Source: Micromussa lordhowensis (taxonomy: Eukaryota; Cnidaria; Anthozoa; Scleractinia; Lobophylliidae). From it: DNA of 64,000 nucleotides. The DNA lies in contig OZ026604.1 in the NCBI GenBank assembly GCA_964020085.1, positions 19,810,397 through 19,874,396 on the forward strand, given 5' to 3'. Positions 33,285-45,265 of this stretch are shown here, in pieces; within the stretch, counting starts at the first letter, position 1, and every line of letters begins with the position of its first letter. The notes under the pieces are model-generated. The model saw only the letters and a list, made by a program, of their open reading frames with translations. It was not told the origin of the DNA and did no database searches. The position numbers and the translations under genes were made by a program.

Positions 33285-34255
33285 TACATACATACAATTT
33301 ATTGAAGCTCCCTTCCCAGGGCTTTTCAGCCACAATATACTAACTAAGACTAACTAATATACAAAAAGAATGGAACTAAATTATTAGCTAATTAAATAAT
33401 ACCAAAATAAAACAAAATTCAGGCTAAAAGCATATTGACAAGTTTCCTCTTAAAAATTCTAACGTCCGCTACCTCCTTAAGGTCTTTGGGAAGACTGTTC
33501 CAACATGCAGCGCCTCTGTAGGCGAACGATCGCTGCCCATTTGTTAACCGGCACCTCGGTAGACTCAGATCTTTTTTATTTCGTGTATTTCTGTTATGTA
33601 GATCTAGTCTCCTTGTAAATTTTTGACTGAGATAGTCAGGCGCCCGTCCAATTAAGCACTTGTGAACCATAACAGAATCATTTAAAAAAGGGTTATCGGC
33701 AATAGGAAGCCATTTCAGCGACTTCAAGCCCTCAGAAATGCAATCATACTTTCTGAGGCCGAGGACTATCCTCCCGGCAAAGTTCTGAACCAACTGTAGT
33801 CTTTTTACATTTGTTTTGGATGTATTGCTCCATACGGAGGAACAGTAAAATAATTTACTGAAAACAAAAGCGTTAATTAGCGAAAGTAGCCTCTTCCTAT
33901 CAAGGAGGTGCTTAATTCTGTTAATCCTAATTAACCTATACAGACAATCAGAGACTGTTTTGGTCACATGCTCATTAAAACTTAGGGAGGAGTCAAGAAT
34001 CACACCCATGTCCTTGGCCACAGTTACGGGCTTAATCTCCTTTCCCAGCAATTTAACCGGTGGAATAGATGGTAGGCTTCTCGTTAACTGCGGTACTCCA
34101 ATAACCAGGAGCTTAGTCTTATCAGGCTTGATGATTAGCGAGTTCGTACAACACCACCTTACTATTTCTGAAAGATCTTTGTTTAATGCAGTAACTGCAT
34201 CTGAAATTTGACTTGAGGGAAAGCCGAGAAAAATCGTAGCTCTCAGAAAGCTCTC
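33285..34255 (-). mobile_element. 5'-truncated non-LTR retrotransposon (LINE) with RT C-terminal part
   Basis: The frame is open from about 34255 to a stop at 33419. It encodes the end of a reverse transcriptase: KPDKTKLLV, then KDMGVILDSSLSF, then the thumb and C-terminal region (LFYCSSVW, RAAGRIV-like FAGRIVLGL, RRLDLHNRNTR). The YxDD-containing palm is missing upstream, as expected from 5' truncation. A short 3' UTR ends in a (CATA)n microsatellite at 33283-33297, typical of CR1/Jockey/L2-type tails. Confidence 0.8.
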
Positions 34256-34419
34256 AGGTCAGGTTGGGACCTAATTATAACACAACAGGTTTAGTGACCC
34301 GGAAATTTACTCCCTCTACTCAGAATCTTTCTCTACTCTGTCAACTGTGTGACGTACATGTTATACATGGTAGGCTAGGTAGCCTCGCTCCTGGGGCACT
34401 CGGTACTAGCCTTGTTATG

Positions 34420-36830
34420 ATGCCTGTATGTATATAGGCAGAATGACTTTCAAAAATAAACAATTATTTTTGTTCTGGTGGTACGTTGTAGTCCGCTTGT
34501 TGAAACATGGTGTCAGAATTGGTCCTACGGACCCAAAAAGAATACCTACAACGGAAGGATTAGTGGACGAAGGACAGCCGAGAGGTCGCAGAGAAGATAC
34601 AACAACTCAGCTAAAACTACCAGCGCCACTTGATTTCGAAGCTATAAAGTTGGAAGAGATGGAGGCAAGAAGTAGAGTTATACATGGTTTAGCAATGTGT
34701 GGCAGAGGGGAGTCAATGAAGGTGAAGCTGTTTTTTGTATTTAGTCAGGAGTCAGGAATGAGAAATTTACAGTACGATGACATTCGAAGTACCCGAACAT
34801 GAACCAAATTAGAAGCAGGTCATGGATGCGTTCGACAAACACTGTAATCCGAAGAAAAACGAAACTGTTGAGAGGTACAAGTTTTTTTGGGGGTTTTAAA
34901 ACCCAGGCGAATCGCTAGAAAAGTATATTAAAGATTTGAAGCTTTTAGAGACGACTAGTAACTTTGGTGACCTCAAGATTCATTAGTGAGAGACCAGATA
35001 ATCTGTGGAATTCAGGACAAGCAGCTCCGTTCAGACCTCCTCAAGGATCCATGTCTTGATCTGCAACGATGCCTTGATGCCTGTAGAGCGGCCGAATTAT
35101 CCAAAGAAAGGAGTAAAACCTTGGAAGAAAGCGAAAATGTAAATTCGTTGAGAGATCAAATGAAGCGTGGTAAAGCATTTGACAACAAAAGACGCGAGAA
35201 GATGGATAAAAGGCGAGAAGGTGTCGAAAGGCGTCAAAAGTCTGTGAACGACAGGTGTGAAAATTAAAGTCATGTGCACGACGGGTATTGTAAAGAAACA
35301 AAATTGATGCAAATTAAAAGGTGAAGCTTCAGCTAGATAGTGGAGCAACCTGTAACCTGCTACCCGCAAAAGTACCTTGAGGATAGGAACAAATCAACGC
35401 CGACTAGGAAGTGGCTCACAATGTACAACGATACAGCCTCTGGGTACCTGCACTGTGCGGTAGGTACTCAACCCGAAAATGTCCAAGTCTTACCATGTGG
35501 AGTTTGTAGTTGTTGACAGTGACAGGGCCATACCAATTCTTGGAAACCAAACCATGCAACAGATGGAACTGGTTATGTGATGTAACTTAACACCAGTCAA
35601 GGCTGCTTCACTGCTGAACAACTCCCAAAGGATTATCCCGATGTCTTCGAGGGTACTGGAAAGTTAGAGAGTCAGTACAAGCTTGAAGTCGAAGGGTGTG
35701 CCACGCCAGTGGTTCATCCACCAACCAAGGAGAGTTCCTGTGACACTCAAAGATAAACTGAAGAAAGAATTGGATCGTCTTCAGAGCCTTGGTATCATAG
35801 GGAGTTCAGTCATCATTGGAGTTTCACTCACGTGACAAGCACACCCAAAATACCGTCAAAGTTGAGGGAAAGCTGAGGCAGCCGTCAAGTCAGCAAAGGC
35901 AGTTGTGAGGAAATCTAGCTCCTTAAACCAGTAGTTGATCATAGTGTCCAAGACAAGCTGCCAACCAATAAGGAACGTCAAGCGAGTAATTACAGCAAGG
36001 AGCAATATCTTGCAGGGCTTAACACTGGAGATAGTACAGTGCGTTTAATTCTCCCTCCAAGTCTGACTGACGAGGCCGTCAAAACGATGGTGGAAAAACC
36101 TGTGGGAACTCGGTCTTACGAAGTGAATACTGAACATGGTGTCAGATATAAACAGAACGGTCGTCACTTGAGGAAAACAAGAGAGTCTTACGGCAGAAGC
36201 ACATTGACGCGTCATTCAAACCTGACGGAACGCCTCAGCCAGTAGGGCACAAGTCAAACAGCATCGCCGTCCAAGCAGGCGAATAGGTCTGCAGTAGCGG
36301 CCCTTGCCGTGTCTGAGCAAGTCAAAGCTGTAGTTCCTGCGGTGTCTGAGCACAAGAAGCGTGGCGTGACCCCGTCACTCTACAGGGACAGTCTGAATCA
36401 GGTAGCCAGCCAGCCAACAGCAGTGTCTGAGCGGCAGGTATGTTCTGCAGGTTGCAGGTTGCAGGTTGAAACAGCTTGTTTATTTGAGTCAAAGGCGAAT
36501 AAACCCCAGTATAGAGGCTAACCGCAAGCAACCTAAGCTAATTTAGGCTAACCGGAGTGCTATTCAGGCTAACCGAAGTGCTAAGTAGACTCACTCAGAC
36601 TTAAAAGTCCATTTTTCAACCTGCAACCTGCAACCTGCAACCTGCAAAACATACCTGCCCGTGTCTGAGCACCCAAAGACGACACGCTCAGTTGTAAAGA
36701 GACCACAGTACTTGAAGGATTTCTATACGGAGACTAGACATACATGTAGCGAGAGCAAGCCAGAAACAGAGAAGTCGAAATACGATATGGAAGAGTTTGT
36801 TTTTGTGTGACTCACATGAAGTGTAATCCA
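34420..36830 (+). mobile_element. Decayed Ty3/gypsy retrotransposon with internal deletion
   Basis: The order is as follows. An LTR-end-like segment (34425-34508) leads to TGGTGTCAGAA, a primer-binding-type start. A gag-like region with several frames lies at about 34530-35270 (for example GIQDKQLRSDLLK and RCLDACRAAELSKERS at 35010-35110). Protease motif LDSGAT follows at about 35335. Start of the RT region comes with KLKKELDRLQSLGI (about 35753-35794). RT core, RNase H and integrase are missing, and the next recognisable part is the pol C-terminus (about 36040-36240, NGRHLRKTRES). Stops and frameshifts break it throughout. A second LTR-end-like segment (37781-37860) matches 34425-34508. Confidence 0.75.
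36433..36660. mobile_element. Small palindromic-end element inserted in the gypsy relic
   Basis: The 228-bp insert begins GGCAGGTATGTTCTGCAGGTT and its right end mirrors this. It has three or four GTTGCAG units inward from each end. GTGTCTGAGC flanks it on both sides (36423-36432 and 36661-36670), a 9-10 bp target duplication as expected for Mutator-like elements. The host sequence itself has other GTGTCTGAGC copies, so the duplication could be partly fortuitous. Confidence 0.65.
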
Positions 36831-36833
36831 CAC

Positions 36834-37780
36834 TATGTATTTATTTATTTATTTATTACAATTTATGGTTACAAATACAAAAAAAAAAAGCATGAACCAA
36901 AGGATGATCTGTAAGGGGGTCCGAGACCCCATATAAAAACCGATCACCTTATAGTATACAATACAATAAAAAAAAAACTACTTAGGAGACACTAACTACA
37001 TAACTACTCAGCCTCGGAAACACTAAAAAAGTTCTTAACTCTAGATATGTTATCGTCCGATTTACTTATTGATTTATTTATTTGTTCACGAGAGCTAAGT
37101 CTTTGTCATGTGGTCCACGGAGGAGACTGCGTTCCACTTAGTTTTCAACGCAAGTAGTTGTTCATTTTGAGCTTGTTTTTGCGTTCTGTATTTTATCATT
37201 TATCTTACGTGTCGAAAATCTAGCTTTGAAATTTCCTACAGTTAACGAAACTCGTTTTCAGGTGTACTCATACAAGCCGGAACACGGGAGGTATTGTCCT
37301 TACGTAATCCAGCACATAGACTTGGCATGTGTTCAGTGCAGGTTGTACAGGAGCCATTATACTTTAAAAAGTCAATATCCATAGCCTTGAACCTTTGAAA
37401 GCTTAAAATTTCTCTTTCGGCAACCAGGAATTCAAAGCCAGCGGCGCTTAAAAATCATAAATCACAGACAGAAGGTGAACGCCTTCTCAAAAAGTTAGTA
37501 CATTTCTTCGCTTGAGTTTAACACACTATCCTGTACATATGTGTTTTAGATATTCAAAAGTGAAATAAATTACCAGATTAGAGTTGACTCGCATTGTTTA
37601 CTTAGTAATCATGATCACAATGTTATTGCTCATTATCCATTGGGAATTTTTAAAGCACTGATTTCTCTGCTATATACATCATTAATACAATCAGTATTAT
37701 TAAGAACTGGATAATTTAGTTTGAGCTTTCATTGGCTTAGCCATCATGATCATGGTATATCATGATCATGGTATATCAGC
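36834..37780. other. Spacer between gypsy relic and LTR-like fragment
   Basis: A TTTA microsatellite lies at about 36836-36860. The rest has no recognisable gene; it may be later insertions into the 3' part of the gypsy element. Confidence 0.4.
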
Positions 37781-37860
37781 ATATGTATATAGGCAAAATG
37801 ACCTTCAAAAAATAAACGATTATTTTGTTCTGGTGGTACGTTCTTGTTGAAACAGTACAT
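37781..37860 (+). repeat. LTR-end fragment of the gypsy element
   Basis: It shares 'tatgtatataggcaaaatga' (variant) and 'tgttctggtggtacgtt' with 34425-34508. It is probably the remains of the 3' LTR. Confidence 0.65.
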
Positions 37861-37995
37861 AATACAACCTCATGTACAGCTTGTTAGCAAGCTAAGCAAC
37901 ACAATGCAAGGAATTTAGTCTTAGTCTTTTAGTTTAGTCTTAGTATTCTTGGCAGTTTGCACTTTTTTGCAATTTCGTAATTCCAGACAACTTAC

Positions 37996-38052
37996 CATTT
38001 TTCCTCAAGAAAGCCAACTTAAAGGATACTTTGCTGTCCCTCTCTGCATCTG
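37996..38052 (-). other. Possible exon on the minus strand
   Basis: The 57-bp segment lies between TTTGATTTCAG and GTAAGT-like GTAAGTTG. One frame is open (DAERDSKVSFKLAF...). It could be an exon of a minus-strand gene whose remaining exons are not identified. Several exon-like modules with the same donor context occur upstream (38.6, 39.84, 40.35 and 45.67 kb). Confidence 0.35.
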
Positions 38053-38599
38053 CTGAAATCAAAGAAGTCATATTCATTTAATATACTTATATCTATTAAG
38101 TTAATGCATAAAAGCCAATATACATGTACCAAAAAATATACCTGGCACAAAATATAATGAAAATTTGTGGTAGACTGCAATGGTTTACCCTCATTTTTCT
38201 TTATAAATCTGCTTTTTTATCTGTATACATGCACAAAAGCCATATAAATTTGAAAGATTGCCAAGCATTTCAAGTGATTAAATATCATAAAGAAGCGGAT
38301 TTCAAGTTATTCATGTAGGGCAAGCAACTCCTTGATAGTTCTGTGCTTCAGTTCTTGCTACATGAAAGATTCTGTAGTGTACAGAGGGTTCATCCCTATG
38401 GGATACTGTAACATACAAACATAATAGCCCCCACAAGCTTCTTAGTTTTAATTCTCATTGTTTTAAAATAAAGGCCATCTATATATCCATCTACCAAATT
38501 TTGAAAATGAGAAAAATTTATAAATTCTAGCTATCGTTTTTGGTCCATTCACTGACCTTCAGCAGTTACAAAGAAGAAAAACTCTCGACAAAAAAAAAA

Positions 38600-38715
38600 C
38601 TCCTATTGAAACTTACCTATAAGTTATTAGAAACTTTGAATCCGAAAATCTGCAAAGGCAGTTTGACTTAATGGTCAGGTTCTAAAACTAATACATATAA
38701 ACATTTTAGTGTGTC
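38600..38715 (-). repeat. Donor-bearing repeated module, copy A
   Basis: The segment shares 'agtttctaata' plus the GTAAGTTT splice-donor context, and 'gtcaaactg' or 'ggccaaactg', with copies at 39840-39945, 40340-40468 and 45660-45778 on the minus strand. Confidence 0.55.
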
Positions 38716-38884
38716 ATCCTTTCCCACACAAGTTTCAAATCATCTCAGTGTGATAAATTTTAAGTCCCTGAAAAAATTATGTGGATACAATGATCAGTAT
38801 GTAAATTCCTGAAACACAGGAGGAATTTACCTGGGCAATGTATTACCCAGCCAGAAGCTAATATTAAGACAGTGGTAAGTAACA

Positions 38885-39235
38885 GAAGTTTGCAAATGAA
38901 TATATATGAAACATCATATATTTGAACTGCAGAGAAAGATATGAAGAGATGATTGATCATCACAGTTACACACACAACAAGCAGTTGTGAAATTGAAGCC
39001 TGAAAGAAAAAAATTCAGGCCTGAACGGGACTCAAACCCATGACCTCTGTGATACCGGTGCAGTGCTCTACCAACTGAGCTATCAAGCCATCTGGAAGCT
39101 GGTCACATTATGAGTTTGTAATATACCCTCAGAAGGTGAAGAATGCAAATGAATATACGAAAGATCATATATTTGAACTGCGGAGAAAGATATGAAGAGA
39201 TGATTGATCATCGCAGTTATACACAGTTTGTTTCC
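38885..39235 (-). mobile_element. tRNA-derived SINE plus a second tail fragment
   Basis: On the minus strand 39092-39015 is a tRNA-like head (TAGCTCAGTTGGTAGAGC and GGTTTGAGTCCC). It is followed by a body with 'gatgatcaatcatctcttc' and a tail to about 38885. The tail sequence recurs at 39145-39235, so two copies or a nested duplication are present. A related SINE is at 55590. Confidence 0.7.
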
Positions 39236-39243
39236 TAATTTAA

Positions 39244-39810
39244 AGTGCCCCTGTGATAAAAAAAATCACTCCCTTTTTTTCTTGAGATTCTGAAAGTGCG
39301 TCTGCTTAACACTTGACTGGCAAAATTCTGACTTTTCATTTTTCTCCAAAGGCCGTTTACTTTGAGTGTAAGTTTTGGATTTCACGATCCGCCATTACTC
39401 ACGTTCAACCCTGACCGATTTGTCCTCAGAGGGTTGGATCCGGGAAAAGTGATGTCAAAGGCTCACCAGCTTAAAATTTCAGCATGTGAACGCAGCTTAT
39501 TATGTATGCAAAGTGCGAGTTTAAAAGTGTGAAAGCCCAAAACTCCCGTGCTGCATATTAATTCTGCTGCGTACACACGCATTGCATTCTTAAACTAGTG
39601 AGCCTTTGACGTCATTTTCTCCTCGATCCAGCTCCCTCAAGAACTTACTGTAAATTTAGTAATGGCGGATCATTAAATAGGAAAGTTGCAGTTAAAATAA
39701 ACAGGTGCCTTTTTTAAATCAAGGATTAAAACTTGGGTCACATAGTGTTTAGTTAACATAGTTTTGAAATCCAAGGGAAAAAAAAATTTATTTTTTGTCA
39801 CAGGGGCACT
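39244..39810. mobile_element. TTAA-flanked foldback MITE, second member
   Basis: Ends AGTGCCCCTGTGA and its complement, with TTAA at 39240-39243 and 39811-39814. The whole 567 bp folds back on itself (for example 'gatccgccatta' near 39389 and 'taatggcggatc' near 39660). Ends resemble those of 18856-19388, so they are one family. Confidence 0.78.
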
Positions 39811-40471
39811 TTAAACACTAACTAGAAAGTCTTGTTCAAACCTACCTAATGTATATTAGAAACTTGAAAGTCTTCCAAAATCTGTGAATGCAGTTTGGCC
39901 TACTAGAGATGCTGAAGATTCAAAATATAAACACATTTTAGTGTTGGTGATCTGAAAATGAATTCTTAGTGTCGCCAACTGTTCCAATGCCTTTTCTGGA
40001 AGATATTATTTGTCCAGTGCAAGTAAATACGTCATTAAAACACTTTTACCGCAGGCTAGAGTCTATCCATTGCTAGTTCAACTTCACATGCAATCTCTTA
40101 TTCAGATCTCACTCTGTTTGATGCTGGCCATGGGAGACCTGGGTTCGAGATTACTTCACATACAGATCATTATCTGTCAGTCTATGCATTAATGCTAATA
40201 CATGTAAAAGGAAAACACAAGTGGGCCAAGCTTCAATGGCATAAAATTAATAATTACGACAATAAGAAACTCGAGGATATTCATATGTAATAATAATGGA
40301 TTATAATGTTTCTTAATTTAAACACTACATGTAGCTAGAACGTCTTGTTTAAACTTACCTAGTACATGTAATGTATATTAGACACTTGAAAGTCTTCCAA
40401 AATCTGTGAATGCAGTTTGGCCTACTAGAGATGCTGAAGATTTAAAATATAAACACATTTTAGTGTATTCA

Positions 40472-41427
40472 AGTGCCACTATGATCAAATTTTTACCCCT
40501 TGATTTTTTTGGTTAATCACATAGAATTCTACGAAAGATTAAAAACGCCGTTTACCGTTTACAAATATCTGCATTGGTTCAGGAGATAAATGAGTAAAAT
40601 ATGCAAATGAGATTACTGATGACATCATACACTCAACCAAATATTACATGAAGTATATCCATAGCGCTATCTCAGTCAATTTGCAGCAGAAGCCATTGAA
40701 ACTTGGTAGCCAAATAGTTCTAAATGCAACACATCCATTAAAATATGCAAATGAGATTACTGATGACATCATACACTCAACCAAATATTACATGAAGTAT
40801 ATCCATAGCGCTATCTCAGTCAATTTGCAGCAGAAGCCATTGAAACTTGGTAGCCAAATAGTTCTAAATGCAACACATCCACAGCTATAACAATTTCTGT
40901 TCCCATGGCAAACCACTCTTTTCCAGTCCCTCTAGCCTGATATCTATATTTTAGTGATTTTAAGCTTGGAAAACATTACACAAGGCTATGAACTCAACCT
41001 AATGTGTTTATATGCTTGCTGGATTATGCAGATGAGGCACCATTGGCAAATATCAATATAGAACCCTAAAAGTGGTCAGAAAAGTCTTTAATATTGTGAA
41101 GGTCTGGAACCTAGTATGTTGCCATGGTAACAAAATTGTTAAGCTCATATTGCGGAGCACCACTAGTAGAATCTTACTGTACAAATTCAAACATTTATCA
41201 TACACAAATTGACTGAGATATCCTTGTTTATCATATTTGATCAAAATGCAGTTGAGTGTATGACGTCATCACTTGGCTAATTTGCATATTTTAAAAACTT
41301 GAATATCTCTGGAACGAAAAGAGATATTTCAAAACAGTAAACAGCATTTTTACTCTTGTATAGACTACTTGTTTATGTCTTAAAATGGCTCGGATTTGAA
41401 GGATGCGATTTTCGTCATAGTGGCACT
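40472..41427. mobile_element. Foldback element with TTCA target duplication
   Basis: Ends AGTGCCACTATGA and TCATAGTGGCACT, with TTCA on both sides (40468-40471 and 41428-41431). The arms share 'gcaaat(g/t)' and 'catacactcaac' in inverted orientation. The 956-bp interior carries a 144-bp tandem duplication. The paralogous site near 45778 lacks the element. Confidence 0.8.
40597..40884 (+). repeat. 144-bp tandem duplication inside the foldback element
   Basis: Two almost identical units begin at 40601 and 40745 ('atgcaaatgagattactgat'). The period is a multiple of three, so a repeated ORF appears; it is not considered a gene. Confidence 0.9.
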
Positions 41428-42378
41428 TTCACACTGAATCAGATTACCCTGGAGCGGTGAGTGGTAGTACAATTATAAACTTTGAGTCTTTGTTATAAAG
41501 CACACACTGGGTACCTGCATGGGCATTAAACATCCCAAAGAGGAGCCCCCAAGGTACATTTTACCCTAGGGATGTTGAGATTTTTAAAGCACAAATTTTC
41601 AAGTTCTTCCCTGGACATCTTGGATCTATCCTTAAAAGAGCTTACTCACACAGTAGCCATTGGGAGTGCTACAGGTCATGATGAAGGGCATTTGCTGTTA
41701 GTACTCTACTAGTAAATCTTAATTCAAGGGTTAATTTTACATATTAATTATGTTGTATCACCAATTAAACCAATCAGTAGCCTAATAATTCACACTGGCC
41801 TGTGACATTGGCCATGTTTGGGTACAGTAAATATCTACAAAAAATATCTAACAAAAACTTCAGATGATGCTTGTTTACATGTAATTGAAGAGGGTACTTT
41901 TTTGCTCAATTGACTGTCTCATCAAAGTACAGGACTCAACCAAAATTAATTTGGCTCATACACATTTATGCCACCTAATTGTGTCAGAAAGGTAGCCCTG
42001 AGGCAAGTGTTCTTTAATAGCTACAATTGACAACATATTTTTCCAAGAGCCTGCTTTAGATATGAGGTGATAGCTAAACAAACACAGCAATTTGGTGAGG
42101 AGAGGGAACAAAAAATCTTGCCATCCATCAGGGGAGGAAAGGGAAGGTGTGTGTTTTTTTAAACCTCTTTTCTGGATTAACCCAGCCAAAACAGACATTT
42201 AAAAGGACACATGTTCTAGCTGCTAAATACTTAACACTTACAATTTCCAGCACTGATAACCCAATATTCTTTCGTGTGCTACCCAATCATCATTAATACA
42301 ATTGTAAAACAAAACATTTAATTAATGTGGTCATTACTTTTGTCAGTTGTTTTCTAAATATAACATAATTGTAATTAA

Positions 42379-43339
42379 CCCATTGACTCCTGTGCCGGCA
42401 AAAATTCAAGCTTTCGCTTTAGCATGAAGAATTAATTCGAACATGTGGTCATGCGAAGCACGTCTGCGAAATTTTGAACATTCTATTGCTTTTAGATCTT
42501 TAGGTTTTTTTGCCTCGACTTGAATGAAAATTTATTGTTATTGAACTTCCTTTCACGTTCCTTTCTTTTGGTTGCCTTTATTTGGGAATTTTAGGATTTA
42601 AAAGTGAACAGTATTTTTGCATGCAGGATTGTTGCATATTTAATTTTACGGTGACCTCCGCGGTTTGTTTGTTCACATTATTCGCATCGTTGAAATTAAT
42701 TTTTTTGAGTCTTATTCAGCTAGTACAGAACTCCTGAAAAAAGAACTAAGTGGACACTAATTTAACACAGTTGAAATACAACTGATCTCAAAATAATTGG
42801 CTTGGTTTTGTCGTCTTTTTTATTTACAACTTTCATCTTTCTTTTGCAGCACCGTAATATTTCGTCACACAGTGAACAAATTACTCAATTTCTTTTTTTC
42901 AGATTGATTTTTACATGAGTTCTTCGCTTTTACTTTTCATTGTTTTCTCAAATGTTAGCCATTATAGTTTAATAATGCAAATTTTGTGTTATTTGGTTTT
43001 GGTTTGTCCTCTAAAGTCAATAATTAACTCATATTCGCATATTCCATTTTCTCAGCTTACGTGGGACACTTTTGTTGCGCGGTAAAGAAAAGTATAATTT
43101 CTTGTTTTCTCATCAGTTTTACACATCAGGTTAAGTTCTTTTTGTTAATATTTTTTAATATTTTGACCCTTCATTTATTTAACTTCAAATAAACAATGTC
43201 TTGAAACCTGATCTTGTGTCTGTGGTTACTGCGCATATGGTTTATCTTTAGGGCTCACGCTCGCTCTGAAATCTGTATCTCAAAAAGCACCTGGATATTG
43301 GGGGTGGGTTACGGGGAATTTCAGGAAGGCATCAATGGC
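42379..43339. mobile_element. TTAA-flanked element with CCCATTGA ends (piggyBac-type)
   Basis: The left end is TTAA-CCCATTGACTCC and the right end GGCATCAATGGC-TTAA. The TTAA copies are 42375-42378 and 43340-43343. No transposase is seen in the 961 bp. The paralogous site near 46760-46771 lacks it. TTAACCC ends are typical of piggyBac-type elements. Confidence 0.75.
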
Positions 43340-43551
43340 TTAATTAATAATTAAAAAGAAGCTTTGATTTCATGGGAAAAGGACCTACCAGTAATCTTTG
43401 AAAGAACAGGGCTTCTGGTATTTCGCGCAGTCCCGGAGCCACAAATTTCAAGTAAATCTGCGAAATCCTGCAAGATTCACAAAACACGCAAAATACCGTG
43501 AAATTCACTAAAAATTGTACCATATACATGTCGGAACAACATATTTGAAAC

Positions 43552-45265
43552 TGGGCAGTAACCACGATGTAAGAAGCTTTGCCACTGGCGCATTTCTCAA
43601 ACGCATTGTAGTTAAAAAAAGGAAAGTGGAGTCATGCTCCGAGGCATTCCTAGCGTGGACCGTGGGAACTGGGGATGAGAGTACAAAAGCTTTTGTGCGC
43701 TTATATCCTGCACAACATAATTTTACAGAGTGTTTTGTGAAGAACATTTTGGAAAGGATTACGCCTTATACGTTCATCTCACAAAAAAAAATGACAATCA
43801 TTTTTGGAATGGATCGGTCCATGAATGATATTCCCTACATGTACATGTAAAAGTCTGCCAAATAAGAAAAGTTCATGCTCGTTCTCACGAGATAACAAAT
43901 GAGCCATGTAGGCATTCATACTACGAAAACACTGACAAAAACTATGCCTACTGACTTAAACAACAAACTCTGATGCTGAGACGTGTGTCTCAGATGTTGA
44001 AAAAAATCAAGAATTGTTGTAAACAGAACTTCGAAGATAAGGCAACCAACATGCAATTGGATAAAGAGGATACTCAATGAACCAACTTGAACAGTAAATA
44101 TCTAAGTGTAACTCTTGTGTTTTAAATATTCTGATTATTTTATTTGTTTTTATTGCATTCAATAAGCTTACTTGTAAAGTACGAATTGATAATACTGTAC
44201 GAAGTCCAAATAAATGCTCTTAGAGCGTCTAGTTTAACCAACACTTTCCAGTGAAATTTGCCCAGAAACTCCCACAGAAGCAACTGTTTTTTACCCATCA
44301 TTTTTCAGTGAAATTTGCCCAGAAAATTCCTGCAAATATTCCCGCGAAATCTGCTGTTTTTTCCCGCGAAATCGTCTCTGGAAATTCCGCGAAATTCGCC
44401 TTTTTTCCGCGACCCAGAAGCCCCGAAAGGAACCAGCCAGTAGACTGTTTCATTAACAATTATAAACTTACAATGTACCTGAATGTTGTTTAAAATGACA
44501 CTTTAACTCGCTTCCCACATGTAGTTTGACACCTTGGACCTGCACATGAAACCATAGTAACACTCCTGATTAGAATAGAAGATTCAATAGAATTATACAT
44601 TTATTAACATTCAATCTTAATTTTAAAATAAGTTAATGTCACCAGCCAACATGTACATTGTGTAATGTCTTGACATGTTGTAATGGAACATTACTTTAAA
44701 ATTAAGGGAAAATAGGTTCCAAAAACCGCACTGTAAATGTTTAATTTGTAATTAAAAGCTCCTATTAAAAGAGGTTGGAATACATGTAACAATCCGAGAT
44801 CCCTATGAGACCACGACCATTTTGCTTTGGCAATGGGGTTAATTTACTGGAATTGTTGGAGCGAGCTGGATTATTAATTGTGTTCATGTAGTGTAACCCA
44901 ATCCCAATTCAGGCTACATGTATATTGGGAATTTCTGGGACCACCCCCCCCCCCCCCCCAAAAGCAGGGGCAAATTTCATCATCAGCGTAGCTCAACAAA
45001 TGGCCATGCATGATGGCCTTCAGATCTGTGGTCAGAAAATTAATTTTCTGATTTTAGCTTGGCATTTTTTGTGTGCCATAATAATTACTGGTTGTCAGAA
45101 AACAAACTTCCTGTGTTGTGTAACACGCCACAGTCCATGTTTTGTGGTCAGAATGGTTAATTCACCTTTTTTATTTCAGGATGTAAATTCTAACAATGTA
45201 AACAAACACAAAAAATATTTGGTGACGCGCTGTCATGCAGGTAGCTGGTCAAACATTTGTTACAA
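43552..45265. other. Spacer with CCGCGAAATT-type repeats
   Basis: No gene is recognised. Degenerate 'cgcgaaatt' and 'gtgaaatt' units occur at about 43410-43510 and 44250-44415. A C-run is at about 44943-44959. The ORF at 43515-43850 is open for 111 codons without a recognisable domain. Confidence 0.4.

Larger units (their letters stand above)
39941..43551 (+). repeat. Direct duplication B, copy 1 (carries two insertions)
   Basis: The segment matches 45266-46972. Removing the two elements at 40472-41427 and 42379-43339 with their 4-bp target copies brings 3611 bp down to 1686 bp, against 1707 bp in the other copy. The remaining sequence is near-identical (for example 'gatgctggccatgggaga' and 'ggaacaacatatttgaaac'). 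No gene is recognised inside; the minus-strand ORF at 41956-42198 has a counterpart at 46338-46700 but no known domain. Confidence 0.9.

Noticed and set aside
34428..34802. 124-codon ORF as a gene
   Set aside because: It is the first readable piece of the decayed gypsy gag region.
40648..40890. ORF with a perfect 48-residue internal repeat
   Set aside because: It is the reading of a 144-bp tandem duplication inside a non-coding foldback element.
41956..42198. Minus-strand ORF shared with 46338-46700
   Set aside because: Similarity follows from duplication B as a whole, and no domain is recognised. It was kept as unassigned, not a gene.
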